Source of the DNA: Paraphoma chrysanthemicola
Taxonomy: Eukaryota > Ascomycota > Dothideomycetes > Pleosporales > Phaeosphaeriaceae
Direction: 5' to 3'
DNA length: 64,000 bases
Assembly (NCBI GenBank): GCA_020744225.1
Contig: JAGMWG010000003.1
Span: 186,001 to 250,000, forward strand
Below, one piece after another: positions 57,472-64,000 of the stretch (within the stretch, counting starts at the first letter, position 1; every line of letters begins with the position of its first letter). The position numbers and the translations under genes were made by a program. The notes below the pieces were generated by a model that was not told the DNA's origin, did no database searches, and saw only the letters and a list, made by a program, of their open reading frames with translations.

Positions 57472-59325
57472 TCATTTGAATTTGCCCTCTCGAATTCCGC
57501 CTCTTTGTTGACCTGCTTGATAGTCTTCAGCACACGAGTTTTTTTTCGCGGTATGAATGAGCTCACCGCTTTTGACCACGAAGGTCTTGCCACAGAACGC
57601 CACCGCTCCAGATGAAATCTCGGAACTCCATACCATGGACCGTGAGGCTGTGAAGATGAACTTGAAATCATTGATGTCCATGACTTTGCGACGATTCAGT
57701 TTCATCACCGGGAAGCCTAAGCCTTCGCGCTTGACGGTCAGCTGAGGCATGATGTCTTGGGGACGAATGTGGGGATCATAGCGTGTATTTTTGGAATCCT
57801 GGAAGAATGGCACGCCGCACCATGAGCGGCCGTTGAAGATCGGGCTGCTGAAGAGATTGAAATGATTGATGCCATGCTTGAAGAATAGTCGACGGTTGAT
57901 AATGGATGCGCTGAGTCGTGAAGCAGCTTCAATGCCAAAGTCAGAGAACTGCTTTCCTGTCAGAGCAACTATACTCGTTGCGATTGGCGGTAGTTGCTTG
58001 AGAACCGAGATCTCATTGCGCATGTCCGTGAGCATGTTATTGTTGCTGGTGTAGAAATCGATCTTGACGTCCTTCATCTCAAGCTCGTTGAGCAAAGTGA
58101 CGTAGTCCAGAAGTCCGAGATCGGTCAGCTTGCAGCGTAGGATGCTAGTCCGAGCGCAAGTTGGAAAGTGACACTCAATCTTCCTAAGCTGCAGTTGGTC
58201 GGTAGGAATAGTGTTGATATGCTCTAGCAACTCGAACGTGTGTCCCGTACAAAATCGAAGCCGGAGAGTCGTCAGCGACATGGGGATGTATTTCGCCGGA
58301 AGCGATACCACCGCGGGAGCAGCATCACTGCTTGTGTCGGTCTTGATCTTTACACGGACATGTGTGGGCCCTCGAGAACTCTCGGTTTGGAACACAATGT
58401 TTTGAGGCAGGCCGAGCAGGTCCATTGGTATGTCCAGCTGCTTCAAACTGTGAAACGCCGGCAACGTGATAAGTTTTCGACCCCAGAACCGCCACTGCCG
58501 GTCTGTCCACTCAGTGAGCATCTCCCGCTGAGTTGGACCTGGAAACTTGTCCGATAAGACGATTGTGAGGGACCGAAGTCTACGTTGCATGAGAGCAAGC
58601 GAGGCCCCGTCGAAGACTGAGACTGGGTGACAGTCCGGATTTGCCGTCGGCAACACCCAGGACGTTGCGAGAAAACTTATTTGTTGAGCACGTCGGCCGC
58701 GTCGGGGACAATCTCGCAATTCCAAATTAACGTCTCGGATGTTTGGACATAAAGACATGAGTATGTCCATGAAGAACTGGTGCTTCGGGCTCGAAAGTTG
58801 GGTCTGACTCCGAGTCCCCTTGACCTGCTGCAACAGACTCCAAGAGGTAGCTCCATCTGAGTTGTTAGAAATCAGAGTGCGCAGAATCTTGCGTTCCTTC
58901 CGGTCGAAAGAGGTGTCGCTGATACAAAGACAGGTCTCCGTATGCTTAGCCTGATATGCGCCGAGGTCTATGCGATTGACTTTTGGAATCAGTCGCGGAT
59001 TGCGAAGCAGCATCTCAACTGCCTTCTTGATGCCGTTGGTTCCTATTTTAAGGTCGCGAGCCATCGCTTCTTGCGTAATAGAGTGAAACTGCTTGGATGC
59101 CGTCGCAAAGGTCACCATTGCCTTGTTGCCACAGAGCTTTGAAGCAATTTGAAGCAGGATTTCTTGTGGTAGTTCGGACAATTTCGATTGCTCGACCGCA
59201 TTTGGTGTTGCTTCAATCTCCATCGGTACCTCCTCGTTTCGAGCACCGGTTGATTTAGGCTGGGAGCCGGTGGAAGTGAGCGAGAGTGCTGCGACGCGCT
59301 CCAGGAAGGCCCCGCGGCGCTTCAT
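57472..59325 (-). CDS. F-box domain protein, 617 residues
   Basis: The open frame extends upstream to 59412 but contains no ATG there, so the start is set at 59325 (MKRRGAFLERVAALSL). An F-box follows at about residues 48-90 (SKLSELPQEILLQIASKLCGNKAMVTFATASKQFHSI). The long C-terminal region has leucine-rich segments (SLKQLDIPMDLLGLP, SLTTLRLRFC, LQLRKIECHFP, LNELEMKDVKI) and ends with a basic tail. It is probably another SCF adaptor. It is the third F-box-type gene in a row on this strand; the three share a plan but little obvious sequence. The last residues could include an unrecognised short intron. Confidence 0.82.
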   Translation of the reverse strand: MKRRGAFLERVAALSLTSTGSQPKSTGARNEEVPMEIEATPNAVEQSKLSELPQEILLQIASKLCGNKAMVTFATASKQFHSITQEAMARDLKIGTNGIKKAVEMLLRNPRLIPKVNRIDLGAYQAKHTETCLCISDTSFDRKERKILRTLISNNSDGATSWSLLQQVKGTRSQTQLSSPKHQFFMDILMSLCPNIRDVNLELRDCPRRGRRAQQISFLATSWVLPTANPDCHPVSVFDGASLALMQRRLRSLTIVLSDKFPGPTQREMLTEWTDRQWRFWGRKLITLPAFHSLKQLDIPMDLLGLPQNIVFQTESSRGPTHVRVKIKTDTSSDAAPAVVSLPAKYIPMSLTTLRLRFCTGHTFELLEHINTIPTDQLQLRKIECHFPTCARTSILRCKLTDLGLLDYVTLLNELEMKDVKIDFYTSNNNMLTDMRNEISVLKQLPPIATSIVALTGKQFSDFGIEAASRLSASIINRRLFFKHGINHFNLFSSPIFNGRSWCGVPFFQDSKNTRYDPHIRPQDIMPQLTVKREGLGFPVMKLNRRKVMDINDFKFIFTASRSMVWSSEISSGAVAFCGKTFVVKSGELIHTAKKNSCAEDYQAGQQRGGIREGKFK

Positions 59326-59707
59326 CTCGAACGTGCGATTGTGGTGAGGGAAGCAGAGATCAGCGCTGATCAGGTTGTTGGGGCTGATGGGGTGGATTGG
59401 TTGATGGTTCAATTCGCGTGGACTGCCGGACTGGCTGTACGCTGGGAGGAGTATCTAAAATACGTTGTGGTGGGGTGAAAAGTGAAATACCGAGCGGGAC
59501 TGACATTGTGAAGTGACGGGAAAGTGCATCAAGCAGGAACGCGGTGTGTCATGTGATCATTGTGCGACAACTATGTGCCAAAGTGCGAACAACGGTGTTT
59601 CGCCTCCCCTTTCACTCCGCCTATCTCTTTGGGCCTGCAAAAGCATTCAGCTTTGTGTATGTTACAATTACGGGTCTTCTATGTGTCTCCTATCACTAAT
59701 GCAAGGC
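59326..59707. other. Intergenic, 0.4 kb
   Basis: Upstream region of the 617-residue F-box gene and 3' flank of the P450 gene. No separate gene is supported. Confidence 0.4.
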
Positions 59708-61292
59708 TCACTTCTCTCTCGGCGTCACCCTCAGGTATTGTGGTATCTTGGGCTTGTGCGCAGAATGGCGATTGAAATCAATCAACGGTGCAGTACTGAT
59801 CTTGCTTCCACTCTTATCCTCAAGCTGGAAATCGAACGACGCGATGAAGTAAGCCGTAATAATGTTCTGCTCCAATTTTGCGAAGCGCATGCCCACTGGA
59901 TCATGTTAGCATTAGCAGCTGCAGCGTATTGTGATAGGTGAACTCACGGCATGGATGCCGACCAACGCCCCAGCCAATGAACCCATGAACATCCTTCTTC
60001 TTGTCTTCAGCGCGCTCCGGCGTGTACCTCGCCGGATCCCACTTGTATGGATCGGGGTAAACTTCAGGATCGAGATGGACGTCGCCAGTTGCGTACGTGA
60101 CGAACGCGCCCGGCGGGATGACTTCGGTACCATTGCCTGTCGGAATTGACTTGCCGCTGACGTTTCTTCGCATTGCGGTACCGAGCAAGTTTAGCCGAAT
60201 GGAGTCGCGCAAGCACATATCCACGATTGGGAACTCGGCCTCCCATGCTTCGAGCGGCACGTCGTCGAGTTGGTATCGGAGAGGCGCATTCGGATCTCTT
60301 GCGTACTTTGCCGCGGTGTTGCGAACTTCTTCCTGGGTCTTCGCCATCCACTCTGGCGAGGTTGCCAAATAGCACATCACCCAGGCTGCGTTTATCCCCG
60401 AGTTCAACAGGCCGGCGAAGAGCGAACCAACGATGAACTCGACCACCTTGAAGGTTCGGTCGCCTTGATCCAGCATGTATTGTAGCGCGTCATCATGCTT
60501 CTCGTCGCTTGCCGCCCGCTTCTTAATGATGTTCTCGATCAAGAAGTACAGCCGTGCACCAGCATACGTTCGCTTCAGGACCGCAGGCGACGGTACCTTT
60601 GGGAACATGACTGACGTGGCAGTCGCGCTGTTATCGATCATTTCGAACAGCTTCAGTGTCTCCTCCAGCACTTCTGGGTTGTCGGCGATCTCATCTGCAG
60701 CTACCATGCGAATCGTGAGGCGAAAGACGACACGGTAGAGACTCTCGAAGGGATTCGTCACGCCGCTGGGGTCGTTGCGAATAGCATCAATGGCCTCCTG
60801 CACGTCAGAGATGAGCACGGGCAGCTTGCGGCGGAACTGCTCGTTCTTCAGCAAATATGTCAGACGGCGACTGAAGTGGTTGTTCAAATCGTCGTCCTTG
60901 CCATCGCCATCGTCATGCGCCTTGACTTTGGGCGCCTGCCCGAACAGCACCGCGTAACCCTCGGCGAAGCCCAGATCTTTGGAATCAAAGAAAAGCTGCC
61001 GGCCTTTATCTCCTGACAGCGCGACGATTGTGTTTGGCCCCGCGTGAAACGAGAAGTTGCCCGTCTTCGCCTGGTCTCGTTTCCGCCGAAACCAGTCCCA
61101 TCTTTGTGTCCAGAAGCCAATTGCGCCGCTTATGGGGAAATTGTCGCTGACAGTGGCGGGCGCATTTGCGGGCAGCTTTCGAAGGAGAAAGGTGTGTATG
61201 ATGACATAGCTGACGAGGAGGAGGGAGGATGCCGAGAGGAGAAGTAACGTAGGCGAAGCCGATATGCGATTTGCGATGTCGATGAGGGCCAT
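59708..61292 (-). CDS. Cytochrome P450 with DSIR in place of ExxR (2 exons)
   Basis: Model on the minus strand: exons 61292-59948 and 59895-59708, 510 residues. The frame extends to a GTG at 61301, but the ATG at 61292 is the natural start. A membrane anchor lies at about residues 13-33. The I-helix region reads FAGLLNSGINAAW. The K-helix reads CLRDSIRLNLLG, so Asp replaces the Glu of the ExxR motif. The PERF region is WDPARY. The heme loop is FIGWGVGRHPCLG, with Cys448 as the heme ligand. The intron falls directly after that Cys, and splicing gives LGMRFAKLEQNII. The protein belongs to a fungal P450 group related to CYP51/CYP7-like enzymes by its heme loop; the substrate is unknown. It is probably in the ER. 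Confidence 0.92.
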
Positions 61293-62351
61293 TGTGACCA
61301 CGGTCGCGAAATTGAGGGCGTTCCTGTACGTAAGAGACCGCTCCTGCCCCTATCAGTCAGTAGGGAAAGCGCGATTGTTAACTGCCATCAATGAGGGCGG
61401 CGCGTTGGTCCCAATATAAGGCAGCACTGTCCCGCACTACTCCAGACCCTGGCGGATGCATGTCGAGCCGCGGAACTAATAAACGGCCTTGTTTGTGAAT
61501 GCGAAAAGCAATCATGTCATTGGTTGTGACTACGGGTGCCGTTGCTGACTTTCGACAAGTGTGTTGCGGAGAGTGGTGTTCCCGAGTAGAAGGCGCCACT
61601 ATGTTTTAGCTTCGGTTGGACGGTCGCCGAACCACACAGCGCTCCCCGCCGAGATGTTTGTCGCTGGAACACTACAAGCACCCATCGACTTCCTTTGCAG
61701 GTATTGCTGCATCCCGCGAAACAACATGTGTCACTTCATAAAGTCTTACTGATTGGATGTTTGCTTACTGGTAGTGCCTGTCTGATCTTCTCGATGCGTC
61801 TAATGCCGTGGCACGTCGGTTGCACTTACCATGCAATCATTCTCCAAGCCAGTTGCACTCCAAGCGAAGGTCGCTTAGCCCACCTTTCGATGATGATCCC
61901 TACGGCAGCACAGGTTCCGAGATTTCGACATCATCTTTGGCGATGCTATTCGCCCGCTGGGCTGTTGACTGAGACATGTGAATGGAGCTTGTTCGCTGAC
62001 GCAAGATATGATGGGAGGGGTGCTTGCTGCTAGACGTAAGATGGGGCCAAGTGTGCAAATGAGCGGGACATGCTTACTTCTTATGCAGCTTGTCCCGTGA
62101 AGACATTGGTGGAGCATTTGCGTAGCAGTTGATTACGACTACTCGGCACGACAACCCGATAAGCACGGCGGAATGAGACTGAGCACAATGACACGCAAGC
62201 GAGGTCCAAGTCCCTGCCAACCATGTCGCATATCCCGTTGAGTTCAAGTGCGTAGAAAGTGGAGTTTTGAATCCTAATCAGCTATGTGGGTATACAGAAC
62301 GCACTGAAAGAAATCGAGTCCAGCTCATTACATCTTCGCATTTCCCCTCGC
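61293..62351. other. Intergenic, 1.1 kb
   Basis: P450 promoter region and 3' flank of the next minus-strand gene. Small frames on both strands have no domain or splice support. Confidence 0.4.
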
Positions 62352-62876
62352 TCACATCTCATGCGCCTCAAAAGTACTCCACGGTCCTGACTCGACGAGA
62401 AACTGTTGCATCGGTGTCTTTCCTTGACTCTGCTTGAAGGTTCTTACCAGATCCAAAAGTTCCTCTCGTCCATCATTCATATCGTTGTAGCCTCCTCGTC
62501 CCGCATCGACCATATCATTGTACCCATCTCTTCCCGCGTCTAGGTGGGCACCGACACCTATCAGGTTATCTTCGAATGTTCGTAACTTCGGAGGCAGCTG
62601 CGTGGTTTTGCTTGTCGTTGGCACGACAAAGGTAGGAATGTGTTTTTCAAATGTGGGAGGTTGTTGAGGGATTGATGAAGCTGTTGCTGGCCGATATGGA
62701 CGTTGGAGGACGACGACTCCGTCTAGGCGCTCAATTGGTCGGTACTTTGTCCGCTTCTTGGACTTGTCTTGTGTTTTGATCGTCATTGTTATCTTGAGAC
62801 TTGCTGATCTAGAGATGGTTGATCTTGATGTTGTATTGGAGTTGAGGTTGTTCGTGGACAGCAAGCAAAGTTGCAT
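62352..62876 (-). CDS. Small hypothetical protein, 174 residues
   Basis: A single exon with an ATG start. The first 30 residues are Ser/Thr/Asn-rich and followed by a basic stretch (KSKKRTKYRPIERLDGVVV). A Pro/Thr-rich middle leads to a short internal duplication (DAGRDGYNDMV then DAGRGGYNDMN) and a helical end (REELLDLVRTFKQSQGKTPMQQFLVESG). No family was recognised. The start could instead be the later Met at residue 31. The regular amino-acid pattern and duplicated acidic motif favour a real gene. Confidence 0.5.
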   Translation of the reverse strand: MQLCLLSTNNLNSNTTSRSTISRSASLKITMTIKTQDKSKKRTKYRPIERLDGVVVLQRPYRPATASSIPQQPPTFEKHIPTFVVPTTSKTTQLPPKLRTFEDNLIGVGAHLDAGRDGYNDMVDAGRGGYNDMNDGREELLDLVRTFKQSQGKTPMQQFLVESGPWSTFEAHEM

Positions 62877-64000
62877 CCTGCTGTCGCGGGCTGTGATGTC
62901 CAGGTCGTAGACGTCGATGGTACGTGTTCCTGTACTGATATATCTCGCTGTCGCTGTCGCTGTTATTGTTTGCCGTCGTCGCTACTGTCAGTTTGATGCC
63001 TTACACAATATAACGACTTCACCTAATCTTATACCCTTGACCTACAATACCGTTCAGCCCAGTTCCCAGCCCTCAAACTCTCTTTCACTCCGTCACTACA
63101 AGTCCAGACCCCCAGATCGCGATCCCACATCATCCACAAACCTCGCCTGACCTCAACTCCACACCGCACAACAGCTGCCTTGCGCGCGCAGCCAGCGCAG
63201 CGCAGCAGCAACACCAGCTTCAAGAGCGTCTCGAACGCCGCGACGTCATCTTCGACATCGCACAACGGCGTTCTAGACCTCAGCGCGCTGCCGGATCAAC
63301 TTTGACACCGCGCATCCTTGTATCGCATTGTCAGATTGCGATGCAGGTGCTGGTGTTGCGCCTCAGCTGGAGCACAGCCCCTGCGAAAGCGCGCGCGGGA
63401 TGATGTCATTGCGAGGCTTGACACTTGCGGAACGGGCAGTGTTTGGACCCTGACGTGGTTGATTGGGGGTTTTTTGGGGTCGGGGTGAAGTGGTCTAGAC
63501 TTTGAACATGGACGTGGGATGGAACGACTTGTGGTTGTTTGAGAATATGCGTGAAGTGCTGGTGACGTCACTGGCAAGCGATGCGAGCCGCCTAGCAGGT
63601 CAGAGGAGGAACACGGGCACTTCACCACCACACTTTAAACCCAACACTTATCGAAGTATCTGCTGCTGTTATTCTATGGGACTTGATGCAACCGACATCT
63701 CAACTCCGTTCACGAAGTATGCTCGAAATTTGTCCTCCATACAGGTCAAGCTGTGTGCCGTTCATGCGCATATAGCAGAGTGCCAGCCTCATCCTCCTTC
63801 CAAGACGTGGCACCCACAAGGAAACATAGCTGACGTGAGACCAATCTATCTATCGTGAAAGCCTCCATTATCTCTGGAGGCTGCAAGCAAAGGCTGTCTC
63901 TACGATAGCGTGTACCCCAGGGCATCCATCAAGTCCGCCTGTAGTGCGAGTTGGTCAGTCGTCGTCGCAAGGCAGCGTGCGATTGCGCTCTCGAGATCTC
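62877..64000. other. Right edge, no supported gene
   Basis: Frames up to about 118 codons occur, for example plus-strand 63502-63858, but none shows a domain or splice support. The end may hold regulatory sequence of a gene beyond the window. Confidence 0.35.

Noticed and set aside
10625..61292. Secondary-metabolite gene cluster
   Set aside because: A P450 and a reductase are present, but they are 30 kb apart, with housekeeping genes between them and no synthase gene.
1..64000. tRNA, rRNA, CRISPR, insertion sequences
   Set aside because: I looked for B-box-like GGTTCGA motifs, rRNA-like blocks, regularly spaced repeats and transposase motifs and found none that held up. CRISPR is not expected in a fungal nucleus.

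Overview
The window is nuclear DNA of a filamentous ascomycete (Pezizomycotina, most likely a Dothideomycete; the class is an inference from protein style, not a test). The signs are many short introns of about 46-130 bases with GTRNGT donors and CTNAY-type branch points, a HET-domain gene, an AA9 lytic polysaccharide monooxygenase, an OCH1-type mannosyltransferase, fungal F-box genes, a CorA-like gene of the fungal type and a very large serine-rich surface protein. No prokaryotic features, tRNA or rRNA genes, CRISPR arrays or intact transposons were recognised. All gene models were built by hand from reading frame, splice sites and family motifs. For most multi-exon genes the exon lengths add up to an intact frame.

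Layout. Bases 1-17,100 hold two related kinase-like genes in opposite orientation, with a CorA-like membrane transporter and a tiny three-exon gene between them. A PGAP4-like Golgi glycosyltransferase, a conserved leucine-rich fungal protein and a HET-domain protein follow. Bases 17,100-33,000 are sparser: OCH1-like mannosyltransferase, a His/Gln/Pro-rich protein, an annexin with a long QYGAPPP tract, an FAD/NADPH reductase without a flavodoxin domain, a decayed gene and the AA9 enzyme. Bases 33,500-43,500 are a dense housekeeping block: GFA-type zinc protein, CDC37, an RTT103-like CTD-interacting protein, clathrin light chain, a small Cys-containing protein, a second decayed gene and a secreted 5'-nucleotidase-like phosphoesterase. 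Bases 45,700-52,540 encode one protein of about 2,200 residues: an N-terminal extracellular-looking domain, a Ser-rich stalk of about 1,600 residues, three PAN/Apple-like modules and a Thr-rich tail. Bases 52,900-64,000 carry three F-box-type genes in a row, a P450 with an altered ExxR motif and a small hypothetical gene, all on the minus strand.

The genes do not form an obvious pathway or biosynthetic cluster. Themes that recur are secretion and the cell surface (OCH1, PGAP4-like, AA9, PAN/Ser-rich protein, phosphoesterase, clathrin light chain), self/non-self or signalling families that expand in fungi (kinase-like pair, HET, F-box), and core Hsp90/transcription functions. The most unusual locus is the giant PAN/Ser-rich gene. 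The kinase pair, the reductase with an overlapping upstream reading frame, and the 66-residue three-exon gene are the next most interesting.
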